From Deltaproteobacteria bacterium (GTDB taxonomy: Bacteria > Desulfobacterota > DAOWNY01), in the NCBI GenBank assembly GCA_030642325.1, contig DAOWNY010000074.1, positions 1 to 8,272 on the forward strand: DNA of 8,272 nucleotides, given 5' to 3'. A program made the translations under genes and the position numbers. A model generated the notes under the pieces. The model had not been told where the DNA came from, made no database searches, and saw only the letters and a list, made by a program, of their open reading frames with translations. Below are positions 1 to 7,467 of this stretch, piece after piece. Every line of letters starts with the position of its first letter. Position 1 is the stretch's first letter.

Positions 1-522
1 GCCCATAGCATAAATATGGCAATGCTGGATTCCCTTGGGTTTTTTGAACAGATAAAAGATTCATTGAAGATAATTCACCAGACCGGAAACAAGGATTTTG
101 AAGAAATTTCCCGGGGTTATAAAAAATATGGGATGGATGCCACGGTCATGCCTTTTGTTGATGATATGGTTTCGCTCTATCAGTCGGCTGATCTTTTGGT
201 TTGCCGGGCCGGGGCAACGAGTCTTGCAGAGATCACTGCAATGGGAAAGGCATCGATACTTGTTCCCTTCCCCTCTGCCGCCAATGACCATCAGATGAAA
301 AATGCCCTCAAGCTTAAGGAAACAGGGGCGGCTGAGATAGTGCCTGATAAGGATTTAAGCGGTAAATTGCTTTCTGAAATAATTATCCGGTTTTTCCGGA
401 ATCCTAAAAAGATCGAGGAGATGGAGAACAGATCCGTGAAGTTAGGGAATAACCGGGCAGCAGAAAAGATCGTGGATATCTGCACTGATCTGGTTTTAGG
501 GGAAGAGGGAAAGAATGCTTAG
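1..522 (+). CDS. murG: UDP-GlcNAc:lipid I N-acetylglucosaminyltransferase MurG, 3' part
   Basis: MurG transfers GlcNAc from UDP-GlcNAc to lipid I to make lipid II at the cytoplasmic face of the inner membrane. Only the last 173 codons are present. The frame is open from the first base, beginning AHSIN, which matches the end of the GGSxGAxxIN loop that opens the C-terminal domain. Roughly half of a usual protein of about 360 residues lies upstream. In partial numbering, the GT-B donor-site motifs are visible: HQTGN near 22-26, VMPFVDDM near 45-52, CRAGATSLAEI at 68-78 (with the Glu expected to contact the GlcNAc ribose), and PFPSAANDHQ at 89-98. The stop TAG is at 520-522. It is followed by murC in the same direction after a gap of about 70-108 bases, depending on the murC start. 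Nothing suggests damage; the truncation is only the window edge. Confidence 0.95.
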   Translation, partial: AHSINMAMLDSLGFFEQIKDSLKIIHQTGNKDFEEISRGYKKYGMDATVMPFVDDMVSLYQSADLLVCRAGATSLAEITAMGKASILVPFPSAANDHQMKNALKLKETGAAEIVPDKDLSGKLLSEIIIRFFRNPKKIEEMENRSVKLGNNRAAEKIVDICTDLVLGEEGKNA

Positions 523-606
523 GCCGTTAGGACCTTTCGGGGGGTATGAGGATAGTTTGTTGGTTGATCAGGTTAAAGGAAGTTTGCAGCCTTGGAATCT
601 AGAGAG

Positions 607-2031
607 ATGAAAAATAATAAAAGATGGGGCATGTACCGGAAGGTGAAACATGTCCATTTTGTAGGGATCGGCGGGATCGGGATGAGCGGTATTGCGGAGG
701 TTCTCTTAAATCTTGGATATACGGTCAGTGGGTCTGATTTAAAGGGGACGGATACTACTCGAAGGCTGGAGGCTTTGGGGGCTCGGGTTTATTATGGACA
801 CTCTTTTGAAAATCTCGGAAATGCGGATGTGTTGGTTGTTTCCAGTGCGGTTAAAGCGGATAATATTGAGTTGATCACAGCTCAAAAGCTGTCAATTCCG
901 GTTATCCCGCGGGCGGAAATGCTGGCAGAGTTATTGAAGATGAAATTTTCAGTTGCTATCGCCGGAAGTCACGGAAAAACCACTGTCACTTCAATGATGG
1001 TTACGATTCTTGCACATGGAGGGCTTGATCCTACCATGGTAAACGGTGGAAAGCTGATCAGCATTGGAAGCAACGCAAGGATGGGCGAAGGCGAAGTTAT
1101 CGTTGCAGAAGCGGACGAGAGCGACGGTTCTTTTCTGAAGTTGAGCCCAACCATTGCCGTAATAACCAACATTGACCTTGAACACCTTGATTATTACCGG
1201 GATATAGAGGAAATCAGAGAGGCTTTTTTGAAATTTGCCAATATAGTCCCCTTTTATGGTTCCACCATAGCCTGCATCGATTGTGAGAACGTAAGAGCAA
1301 TTTTACCTAAAATAAAACGAAGATGCATTACTTACGGATTGATGGATCAGGCTGATTACCAGGCCAAAGAGATAAAATTCTGCGGTATTTCATCTGAGTA
1401 TGCCCTTTATCATAAAGGAAATAATTTAGGCAATGTTTCCCTCAAAGCGCCCGGCATGTTTAACGTTTATAATTCGATGGCTGCCATCGTAGCTGCTTAT
1501 GAACTTGATATGGAATTTTCTGCAATTAAGAAGGGAATTGCAACTTTTTCCGGAGTGCACCGGAGAATGGAAATAAAGGGAGAAGAGAGCGGAATTTTGG
1601 TAGTTGACGATTATGGACATCACCCTACCGAGATAAGGGCAACCCTGGAAGCGGCCAGGCATACCTGGAACAGGAGAATGGTCGTCATATTTCAGCCCCA
1701 CCGGTTCAGTAGGACTAAATATTTGTTTAACGATTTTCCGGGCGCTCTTGATCAGGCTGATTTACTCTGTATTACTGAAATTTATCCAGCCGGGGAGGAG
1801 AGGGTCAAAGGAGTCAGCGCCCGAAAACTCTCGGAAGCAATTAAAAATTATGGGCACCGGAATGTTCTGTATCTGCCGGAAAAGGAAAAAATAGTTGATC
1901 AGCTTTTTGGTTATTTAAAACCTGGCGACTTAGTCATTACTCTGGGGGCAGGGGATATCTGGCGGGTGGGAGAGGAGTTACTAAATAAGTTGCGGGCAGA
2001 AAACGAAAATGGAATTAAAAGAGTGGGATGA
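607..2031 (+). CDS. murC: UDP-N-acetylmuramate--L-alanine ligase MurC
   Basis: This cytoplasmic ATP-dependent ligase adds L-Ala to UDP-MurNAc, the first step of stem peptide assembly. Motifs in order, counted from ATG 607 (474 residues): nucleotide-fold GIGGIGMSG at 20-28, P-loop GSHGKTT at 120-126, EADESDGS at 168-175, NIDLEHLDYY at 188-197, HRRME at 318-322, DDYGHHPTE at 334-342, then FQPHRFSRT and GAGDIW near the C-terminus. These cover all three Mur ligase domains. The start is uncertain. TTG 592 has AAAGGA 11 bases upstream, ATG 607 has only a weak AGAG, and ATG 631 (MYRKVKHVHFVG) best matches where I expect family members to begin but lacks a clear ribosome binding site. The stop overlaps the murB start codon as ATGA, which suggests translational coupling. 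Identity is certain; only the N-terminus is open. Confidence 0.96.
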   Translation: MKNNKRWGMYRKVKHVHFVGIGGIGMSGIAEVLLNLGYTVSGSDLKGTDTTRRLEALGARVYYGHSFENLGNADVLVVSSAVKADNIELITAQKLSIPVIPRAEMLAELLKMKFSVAIAGSHGKTTVTSMMVTILAHGGLDPTMVNGGKLISIGSNARMGEGEVIVAEADESDGSFLKLSPTIAVITNIDLEHLDYYRDIEEIREAFLKFANIVPFYGSTIACIDCENVRAILPKIKRRCITYGLMDQADYQAKEIKFCGISSEYALYHKGNNLGNVSLKAPGMFNVYNSMAAIVAAYELDMEFSAIKKGIATFSGVHRRMEIKGEESGILVVDDYGHHPTEIRATLEAARHTWNRRMVVIFQPHRFSRTKYLFNDFPGALDQADLLCITEIYPAGEERVKGVSARKLSEAIKNYGHRNVLYLPEKEKIVDQLFGYLKPGDLVITLGAGDIWRVGEELLNKLRAENENGIKRVG

Positions 2032-2945
2032 ATAGAGGACAAAAAGATGACCTCCGAAAATTGGTGGAGGGCGATATTTTTTTTGATGAGCCCATGGGCA
2101 GATATACCTCCTTTGGGATCGGAGGATCGGCGGATGTATTAATTTTTCCCCGGGAAGTATCTGAGTTGATAGAAATTATTTCTTACCTGAGGTATGAGCA
2201 GGTCCCCTGCTTTGTTTTGGGGAAGGGATCAAATCTATTGGTTAAAGACGGGGGCATCAGGGGGGCTGTAATCAGCTTAATTCGATTTTTTCGGCGGATT
2301 AAGCAGGCAGGCGAAAATAAGGATTGTGCGATGATTGAGGCACAGGCTGGGATTAGTTTGACGGAGTTGATTGATTACTGCCTGAAAAGAGGTGTCATGG
2401 GGCTGGAGTTTGCGAGCGGGATTCCCGGATCATTGGGGGGAGGCTTAATGATGAATGCGGGAAGTTTTGGGGGGGAGTTGGGACAAGTGGTAAAACGGGT
2501 TACTATCATTAATGGAGAGGGAAAAATCAGGGAGAAGGAAAGAAATGAATTATCCTTCTCATACCGTAAGCTGCATTTATCTAAAGATGCAATCATCTTG
2601 AGTGCCCTTCTCGAATTGAAAACAGGGGCGGCAAACAAAATGGCCCATAAGGTGAAGAACCTGCTTGTCGAACGGAGATTGAAGCAACCCTTGAAATATA
2701 AGAGCGGAGGCTCGGTTTTTAAAAATCCGCCGGGATTTTTTGCCGGTAAGATTATTGATGAGACAGGGCTCAAAGGTTTAAAAATGGGAGACGCGATGGT
2801 TTCCGATCACCACGCCAATTTTATCGTAAACTTGGGGGAGGCTAAGGCAGGGGACGTAATTTTATTGATGGAAAGGGTTCAACGGGAGGTCTATGAGAGG
2901 AAGGGAATAAAACTTGAGCCGGAGATAAAGGTGATTGGTGAGTAA
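2028..2945 (+). CDS. murB: UDP-N-acetylenolpyruvoylglucosamine reductase MurB (resembles type II)
   Basis: MurB is the FAD- and NADPH-dependent cytoplasmic enzyme that reduces UDP-GlcNAc-enolpyruvate to UDP-MurNAc, the substrate of MurC. The 305-residue length fits the shorter type II (Bacillus-like) form. Visible motifs: RYTSFGIGGSADVLI near 25-39, GKGSNLLV near 65-72 and ASGIPGSLGG with MMNAG near 129-145, all in the FAD-binding domain; SYRK; SGGSVFKNP at 226-234, with Ser229 as the expected proton donor; and C-terminal EPEIKVIG with the conserved Glu. ATG 2028 overlaps the murC stop by 4 bases; upstream there is only a modest GAGTGGG. Its stop at 2943-2945 lies within a few bases of the ddl start. 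No key residue appears to be missing. Confidence 0.96.
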   Translation: MNRGQKDDLRKLVEGDIFFDEPMGRYTSFGIGGSADVLIFPREVSELIEIISYLRYEQVPCFVLGKGSNLLVKDGGIRGAVISLIRFFRRIKQAGENKDCAMIEAQAGISLTELIDYCLKRGVMGLEFASGIPGSLGGGLMMNAGSFGGELGQVVKRVTIINGEGKIREKERNELSFSYRKLHLSKDAIILSALLELKTGAANKMAHKVKNLLVERRLKQPLKYKSGGSVFKNPPGFFAGKIIDETGLKGLKMGDAMVSDHHANFIVNLGEAKAGDVILLMERVQREVYERKGIKLEPEIKVIGE

Positions 2946-2949
2946 GGGA

Positions 2950-3882
2950 ATGATGGAATCCGGCAGTTTTCATGATAAAAAAATCGGAATTTTAACTGGG
3001 GGTTGTTCCTCAGAAAGAGAAATATCTTTGAGGACGGGAGAGGCAATATTGGGGGCGCTCCAAAAGAAGGGTTACCAGGCTTGCCCCATTGATGTGGATG
3101 TGGATTTACCGGCCAGGCTTAGGGAAAAAAAGGTAGAGATTGCCTTTATTGCTCTCCACGGTAAGTACGGAGAAGATGGATCGGTTCAGGGTATGCTGGA
3201 AATCATGAAGATTCCTTATACCGGTTCCGGGGTCCTTGCCAGTGCTTTGGCAATGAATAAGATAGTCAGCAAAAAGATATTTCTCTATCATGGGTTGCCG
3301 GTCCCTGATTATCAGGTTTTAAGAAAGGAAAATTGGTCGGATATACAATTGCTCAATGATATGGGACTCCCCCTGATGGTCAAACCGGCCAGTGAAGGGT
3401 CCAGCGTGGGAGTAACCCTCGTAAACCGAGAGACTGAGCTTAAAGAAGCTATCCGTATAGCCTTTCATTATGGGGAAGATATAATTGTGGAAAAATATAT
3501 CGCAGGAAGAGAAATCCAGACCGGTATTTTAAACGACCGTGTTCTGGGTGCCATCGAGGTTCTCCCCGGGGAGGAGTTTTATGATTATGAGGCAAAATAT
3601 ACCCCCGGGAGGAGTGAATATCTACTGCCCGCTCCCTTGTCCAGGGAAAAATATGATGAAGTGACGGAGCTGGGAAAAAAGGCTTCTTCGGTTTTGGGAT
3701 GCGAAGGAGCAACCAGAGTTGACTTGATAATGGATAATAATGGTTGTTTTCACATATTGGAGGTTAATGCCCAACCGGGGATGACTATCGCCAGCCTGCT
3801 TCCGAAGATAGCCCTGGGAGTCGGCTTAAATTTTTCCGATTTAGTGGAGGAAATTTTGAAGGAGGCAAGCCTTAAGGCGTAG
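2950..3882 (+). CDS. ddl: D-alanine--D-alanine ligase
   Basis: This ATP-grasp enzyme joins two D-Ala to make the terminal dipeptide of the peptidoglycan stem. Counted from ATG 2950 (310 residues): GGCSSERE at 17-24 with the substrate-binding Glu, ALHGKYGEDGSVQG, the Ser loop KPASEGSSVG at 145-154, EFYDYEAKY ending at Tyr217, and EVNAQPGMT at 271-279 with metal-binding Glu and Asn. The Tyr in the omega loop together with the Ser loop is the pattern of true D-Ala-D-Ala ligases, not of the D-Ala-D-Lac enzymes of vancomycin resistance. Other in-frame starts are TTG 2935, GTG 2938 and ATG 2953. I prefer 2950 because TTGGTGA sits 8 bases upstream and the N-terminus stays short; GTG 2938, preceded by AAAGGTGAT, is a real alternative that would overlap murB. 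A 34-base gap leads to ftsQ. Confidence 0.95.
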   Translation: MMESGSFHDKKIGILTGGCSSEREISLRTGEAILGALQKKGYQACPIDVDVDLPARLREKKVEIAFIALHGKYGEDGSVQGMLEIMKIPYTGSGVLASALAMNKIVSKKIFLYHGLPVPDYQVLRKENWSDIQLLNDMGLPLMVKPASEGSSVGVTLVNRETELKEAIRIAFHYGEDIIVEKYIAGREIQTGILNDRVLGAIEVLPGEEFYDYEAKYTPGRSEYLLPAPLSREKYDEVTELGKKASSVLGCEGATRVDLIMDNNGCFHILEVNAQPGMTIASLLPKIALGVGLNFSDLVEEILKEASLKA

Positions 3883-3916
3883 TGGTTTTGCATGAGATTA
3901 GATATGGTCGGCTTAA

Positions 3917-4759
3917 ATGAGAGATGTGAAAGATTATCACAAAAAAAATATAAAGCGAATCAGGAGGATTTACAAAAAAAAGAAATCTCCGAACTATAAA
4001 AAAATAATACCGGGGTTTATAAAGATATTGTTTTCAGTCTCGCTTGTTTCCGGTATGACCTATTGTAGCTACCTGGGTGCTCAATATTTTGCCCGGACAC
4101 CATATTTAAATATTCGGCAGATTAAAACAGGGGGTTTGGAAAAACTTTCAGAAGATAAAATTATGGGAATTATAAACTTAAATCCGGATATAAATATCCT
4201 TACTGTAAAATTAAGAAATATATCTTCCCGGCTCAAAAGCCACCCCTGGATAGAAGAAGCCGATGTTCGCAGGGAATTTCCTCCCGGGATATTAATAAAA
4301 ATTAAAGAGAGAAGGCCGGTTGCAATTGTTAACAGGGAGGGGCTTAATTATCTGGACGATAAGGGGACAATTTTTGCCGGGGTCATTGCCGGCGATAGTT
4401 TGGACTTTCCTATTTTTACCGGCTTTGACTTAGCTGATTTAAAAGAGAACAGGGCTGGTTTGGGCCAAGAGCTGCGAAATGGTTTGAAACTGTTAAAAAT
4501 TATTGAACGGGAAAAAGTTTTTTCCGCCGGCAATGTATCGGAAATAAACCGGGAAAAAGATGGGGGATTTACCATCTTTACCTCAAACAACGCCTTGCAG
4601 ATTAAGATAGGCAATAATAATTTCAGCGACAAAATCAGACGTTTAAAGCATGTATTAAGTGATTTGAAAAGTGGTGGAACATATAAACATGTAGAATGCA
4701 TCAATCTTCATTATCGTGATCGGGTGGTAGTCAGGTTAAAAAAAGAAAGTTCATTGTAA
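3917..4759 (+). CDS. ftsQ: Cell division protein FtsQ
   Basis: FtsQ is a bitopic inner-membrane protein that recruits FtsB/FtsL and controls septal peptidoglycan synthesis. The 280-residue product has a strongly basic cytoplasmic tail (14 Lys/Arg in the first 33 residues) and one membrane segment at about 34-58 (FIKILFSVSLVSGMTYCSYLG). A POTRA domain follows at about 64-135, ending in the family hallmark SHPWIEEADVRREFPPGI near 108-125 and then KERRPVAI. The FtsQ beta domain continues from there to about 265. Sequence conservation in this family is low, so the call rests on layout, POTRA signature and position between ddl and ftsA. There is no convincing ribosome binding site before ATG 3917. 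The 5' coding region carries three A7-A8 runs (3941-3948, 3974-3981, 3998-4004). Confidence 0.93.
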   Translation: MRDVKDYHKKNIKRIRRIYKKKKSPNYKKIIPGFIKILFSVSLVSGMTYCSYLGAQYFARTPYLNIRQIKTGGLEKLSEDKIMGIINLNPDINILTVKLRNISSRLKSHPWIEEADVRREFPPGILIKIKERRPVAIVNREGLNYLDDKGTIFAGVIAGDSLDFPIFTGFDLADLKENRAGLGQELRNGLKLLKIIEREKVFSAGNVSEINREKDGGFTIFTSNNALQIKIGNNNFSDKIRRLKHVLSDLKSGGTYKHVECINLHYRDRVVVRLKKESSL

Positions 4760-4794
4760 TCACCTAACCCGGAGTCTTTTGGTCTGGAAAAAAT

Positions 4795-4801
4795 GGGGTG
4801 A
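4795..4801 (+). promoter_or_regulatory. Ribosome binding site of ftsA
   Basis: GGGGTGA differs by one base from the GAGGTGA core of the Shine-Dalgarno consensus and ends 7 bases before ATG 4809. It decides the start in favour of 4809 over the upstream in-frame TTG at 4779. Confidence 0.7.
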
Positions 4802-4808
4802 GTGGAAG

Positions 4809-6035
4809 ATGAAAAAAAGCAACAACTTAATCGTGGGGCTGGACATAGGTACCACAAAAACGTGTGCGGTAGTTGGAGAAGTAAACGAGGGGGCCGTTGA
4901 TATTGTCGGGATCGGCACTTGTCCCTCCCAAGGACTAAGGAAGGGGATGGTTATAAATGTCGAGAACACAGTGAACTCAATAAGAAAAGCGGTGGAAGAA
5001 GCAGGGTTGATGGCGGGTTGTGAAATTACTTCAGTTTATACGGGGATTGCCGGGGGGCATATCCAGGGTCTAAACAGTCAGGGAATGGTTACTCTTAAGA
5101 ACGGGGAGGTTTTTGATTCTGATGTTAAAAAGGTAATTGAATCGGCTAAAGCAGTGGTAACCCCCTGGGATCGGGAAGTAATTCATGTCATACCCCAGGA
5201 ATTTATAGTGGATGACCAATGTGGAATCCAAGAACCGGTGGGAATGTCAGGGGTTAGGCTGGAAGCTAAGGTACATATTGTGACCGGAACAACTACCTCT
5301 GCTCAAAATATTTATCGATGTGCCAATAGAAGCGGGCTGGATGTTGCGGATTTGATTTTACAGCCATTGGCATCGAGTGAGGCAACCCTTACTCCCGATG
5401 AACGGGAATTGGGGGTGGTATTGGTAGATATCGGGGGAGGCACAACAGATATTGCCATTTTTCATGGGGGAAGTATAAAATACACCTCGGTGCTACCAAT
5501 AGGGGGGAACCACATAACTCATGATATTGCCATAGGATTAAGAACGCCCATTAAGGAAGCGGAAAAGATAAAGAAACAATACGGTTGTGCTTACAGTTCT
5601 CTAATTAACAATGATGAGACCATTAAAGTTCCTGACATTGGAGAAAGAAAACCAAAATCTCTTTTGAGGAGAACTCTGGGGGATATAATCATGCCCAGGG
5701 CGGAAGAAATACTTAATCTGGTGAAGTTAGAAATTGCCAAATCAGGCTATAGCGATTTTATTACCTCAGGGTTGGTAATGACCGGCGGTTCAGTGGTTTT
5801 AGAGGGGATACCCGAACTTGCCGAAGATATTTTCAATTTACCCGTGAGAAGGGGGTGTCCCATGGACATCGGGGGGTTGAAGGACGTGGTGAACAGTCCT
5901 GTTTATGCCACCGGGGTCGGATTGGTTTTATGGGGCAATAAGAATCACTCTTCTAACGGGACCAGAATTCCGGGAACAACCATTGTTACCAGGACGATAA
6001 ATTGGATTAAGGGGTGGTTTGAAGAGATATTTTAA
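4809..6035 (+). CDS. ftsA: Cell division protein FtsA
   Basis: FtsA is the actin-like ATPase that tethers FtsZ filaments to the inner membrane and recruits later division proteins. The product is 408 residues from ATG 4809. Actin-fold motifs: phosphate-1 loop VGLDIGTTKT at 9-18, phosphate-2 loop VDIGGGTTD at 206-214, and adenosine loop MTGGSVVLEGI at 324-334. The C-terminus, about 392-408 (RTINWIKGWFEEIF), has the amphipathic pattern of the membrane-targeting helix. An in-frame TTG at 4779 with GGAG close by would add ten residues (MVWKKWGEWK), but GGGGTGA at 4795-4801 is well placed for ATG 4809, and MKKSNNLIVGLDIG is a typical FtsA beginning. It lies 49 bases after ftsQ and 18 before ftsZ, the usual ftsA-ftsZ pair. 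Confidence 0.97.
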   Translation: MKKSNNLIVGLDIGTTKTCAVVGEVNEGAVDIVGIGTCPSQGLRKGMVINVENTVNSIRKAVEEAGLMAGCEITSVYTGIAGGHIQGLNSQGMVTLKNGEVFDSDVKKVIESAKAVVTPWDREVIHVIPQEFIVDDQCGIQEPVGMSGVRLEAKVHIVTGTTTSAQNIYRCANRSGLDVADLILQPLASSEATLTPDERELGVVLVDIGGGTTDIAIFHGGSIKYTSVLPIGGNHITHDIAIGLRTPIKEAEKIKKQYGCAYSSLINNDETIKVPDIGERKPKSLLRRTLGDIIMPRAEEILNLVKLEIAKSGYSDFITSGLVMTGGSVVLEGIPELAEDIFNLPVRRGCPMDIGGLKDVVNSPVYATGVGLVLWGNKNHSSNGTRIPGTTIVTRTINWIKGWFEEIF

Positions 6036-6053
6036 TTAACAGGAGGGGGTACC

Positions 6054-7217
6054 ATGTTTGAATTGGAAGAAGAAGAAGTGAGCCAAAAGGTGAAGATAAA
6101 GGTGGTTGGCATTGGTGGGTGCGGGGGCAATGTTGTTAACAATATGATTTCAAGTGATTTAAAGGGGGTTGATTGTATAATTGCCAATACCGATTTGCAG
6201 GTACTGGAAAGGGCGAAGTTTTCAAATAAACTTCAACTAGGATCAAAACTCACTAAGGGCCTTGGAGCCGGCGGGGATCCTGAGGTGGGTAGGGCAGCGG
6301 CAATGGAAGATGCGGAACGGATTTACGAACTGATTGAAGGGGCGGACATGGTATTCATCACTGCCGGTTTGGGAGGGGGGACCGGAACAGGAGGCGCTCC
6401 GGTTGTTGCCAAAATTGCGAAAGATTTAAAAATTCTCACGGTGGCAGTAGTTACGAAACCTTTCCTTTTTGAAGGAAGGAAGAGGCAAAGGCAGGCGGAA
6501 AAGGGAGAAAAAGAGTTGCGGGATGCGGTAGATACCCTGATAACCATTCCCAACCAAAGGCTGCTTAGTATCACGGAAAAGGATACTTCTCTGCTTGATT
6601 CATTCAAGATAGCGGATGACGTATTGCTTCATGCTGTTAAAGGGATATCCGATCTCATTATTATTCCAGGATTAATTAATCTGGACTTTGCTGATATAAA
6701 AACCGTCATGTCCGATATGGGGATTGCCCTGATGGGGATGGGAGTTGTAAGCGGAAATAACCGTTGTGCCGAGGCGGCTAAAAAAGCTATTGCCAGTCCT
6801 CTTTTGGAAGAAATGAGTATTCACGGAGCGAGGAGTATTTTAATCAACATTACCGCCGGCAGCAATTTGACCCTTCATGAAATAAACGAGGTAGCTTCCC
6901 TGGTTCAGGAAGAGGCCCACGAAGAGGCCAACATTATTTTCGGGGCTGTGGTGGATGATAAAATGGGTGATATATTTCAAGTAACGGTGATAGCCACCGG
7001 ATTTGAAGAAGAAGAAAAGAAGGAAAAGATGGAAGTAACAAAACCCTTTTCGGTTCCCTTCGACAAGAGGGAGGATCAGGAAGTGCCGGCCTACATTCGG
7101 AACGGAAAAAGAGCGGAAGCTCCTGAACCCATTAAGCTGGGAATGATCATTGATGAAGCTGTGATGGATGGCGATGATTATGGTACCCCTACTTTTTTGC
7201 GAAGGCAGGCAGATTAA
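6054..7217 (+). CDS. ftsZ: Cell division protein FtsZ
   Basis: FtsZ is the tubulin-like GTPase that forms the Z ring at midcell. The 387-residue product has GIGGCGGNVVNNMI at 19-32, NTDLQVL, GLGAGGDPEVGRAAA, the GTP signature loop GGGTGTG at 107-113, TVAVVTKPFLFEG, PNQRLL, and the T7 catalytic loop NLDFADIK at 209-216 with Asp211 and Asp214. The GTPase body ends near 318, after VTVIATGF. A charged linker follows and the protein ends TPTFLRRQAD, the conserved C-terminal peptide that binds FtsA and other partners. A second similar stretch, EVPAYIRNGK, lies at 343-352 within the linker. ATG 6054 follows a strong AGGAGGGGGT at 6041-6050, the best ribosome binding site in the cluster, which fits high FtsZ levels. 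It is the last gene of the cluster here. Confidence 0.98.
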   Translation: MFELEEEEVSQKVKIKVVGIGGCGGNVVNNMISSDLKGVDCIIANTDLQVLERAKFSNKLQLGSKLTKGLGAGGDPEVGRAAAMEDAERIYELIEGADMVFITAGLGGGTGTGGAPVVAKIAKDLKILTVAVVTKPFLFEGRKRQRQAEKGEKELRDAVDTLITIPNQRLLSITEKDTSLLDSFKIADDVLLHAVKGISDLIIIPGLINLDFADIKTVMSDMGIALMGMGVVSGNNRCAEAAKKAIASPLLEEMSIHGARSILINITAGSNLTLHEINEVASLVQEEAHEEANIIFGAVVDDKMGDIFQVTVIATGFEEEEKKEKMEVTKPFSVPFDKREDQEVPAYIRNGKRAEAPEPIKLGMIIDEAVMDGDDYGTPTFLRRQAD

Positions 7218-7423
7218 TTGATGGGTGTTTGTCAATCTTTACGTGACTTGAGGGGACCATAAAGAAAAGGTACCCATTTACATAGTTAATAGCTGGTAAA
7301 AATTTGGATCTAAGATGTAATTATGAGTTCTTTTTTTGAAGATTTTGCAGCCTTGAACAATTTAAAAGAACTAATTCCGGAATCGACATTGATAGCAAAC
7401 ATGCCTACATCATTATAAAATTA
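7218..7423. other. Intergenic stretch after ftsZ
   Basis: These 206 bases hold no recognised gene. No classical intrinsic terminator is visible: the nearest hairpin, GGGGACC (7252-7258) with GGTACCC (7269-7275), has one mismatch and no T run after it. A T7 run at 7331-7337 has no hairpin before it. A 31-codon open frame (7323-7418) is listed separately. ATTCCGGAAT at 7374-7383 is a short palindrome of no clear meaning. Confidence 0.6.
7323..7418 (+). CDS. Possible small ORF, 31 codons, unknown
   Basis: ATG 7323 to TAA 7416-7418 encodes a 31-residue peptide beginning MSSFFEDFAALNNLKEL and ending NMPTSL. Its composition looks protein-like: acidic, with a possible amphipathic helix over the first 18 residues. 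There is no good ribosome binding site (a GGAT about 15 bases upstream is too far), no recognised family, and the frame ends just before the first palindrome. It could be a small protein, the 5' remnant of a lost gene, or chance. I lean to remnant or chance. Confidence 0.2.
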   Translation: MSSFFEDFAALNNLKELIPESTLIANMPTSL

Positions 7424-7440
7424 GTAAGGGCGTATTGCAA
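7412..7440 (-). promoter_or_regulatory. Possible sigma70-type promoter on the minus strand
   Basis: Read on the minus strand, TTGCAA (7440-7435, at the palindrome centre) is followed after 17 bases by a perfect TATAAT (7417-7412). The -35 box matches TTGACA at 4 of 6 positions. It would drive transcription towards the 3' end of ftsZ, antisense to it. There is no gene for it to serve, so this may be chance in AT-rich DNA. Confidence 0.22.
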
Positions 7441-7451
7441 TACGCCCTTAC
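7424..7451. repeat. Perfect 28-bp palindrome, copy 1 (REP/MITE-like)
   Basis: The left arm GTAAGGGCGTAT, centre TGCA, and the reverse complement of the arm form a perfect inverted repeat able to fold as a 12-bp stem with a 4-base loop. Copy 2 at 7740-7767 differs only at one base pair, changed on both sides. No T run follows, so it is not an intrinsic terminator. An extra, slightly shortened copy of its right half follows at 7455-7467. In the forward frame it can encode VRAYCNTPL, close to the VGAYCNTPL of copy 2. Confidence 0.9.
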
Positions 7452-7454
7452 CAT

Positions 7455-7467
7455 GCAATACGCCTTA
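7455..7467. repeat. Extra right-half copy after palindrome 1
   Basis: GCAATACGCCTTA repeats the right half of palindrome 1 (GCAATACGCCCTTAC) with one C missing and the last base lost. It is separated from the palindrome by CAT, the same linker seen between half copies at the second locus. Confidence 0.8.

Noticed and set aside
2375..2773. 132-codon open frame on the minus strand
   Set aside because: It lies wholly inside murB, whose motifs are unambiguous; it is a shadow of the codon use of murB.
3577..3840. Ddl as a D-Ala-D-Lac ligase of the vancomycin-resistance type
   Set aside because: The omega-loop Tyr in YDYEAKY and the EGSSVG loop match D-Ala-D-Ala ligases; NAQPGMT in place of the usual NTxPGMT is a mild variation.
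3892..3999. 35-codon plus-strand frame from ATG 3892 overlapping ftsQ
   Set aside because: No ribosome binding site, Lys-rich translation of the A runs, and it overlaps the well-supported FtsQ N-terminus.
6840..7235. 131-codon open frame on the minus strand
   Set aside because: Antisense to the 3' part of ftsZ, no recognisable motif and a low-complexity Phe-rich stretch from the Lys/Glu-rich linker.
7252..7275. Hairpin GGGGACC / GGTACCC as terminator of the dcw cluster
   Set aside because: One mismatch in a 7-bp stem, a 10-base A-rich loop and no T run after it; too weak to call.
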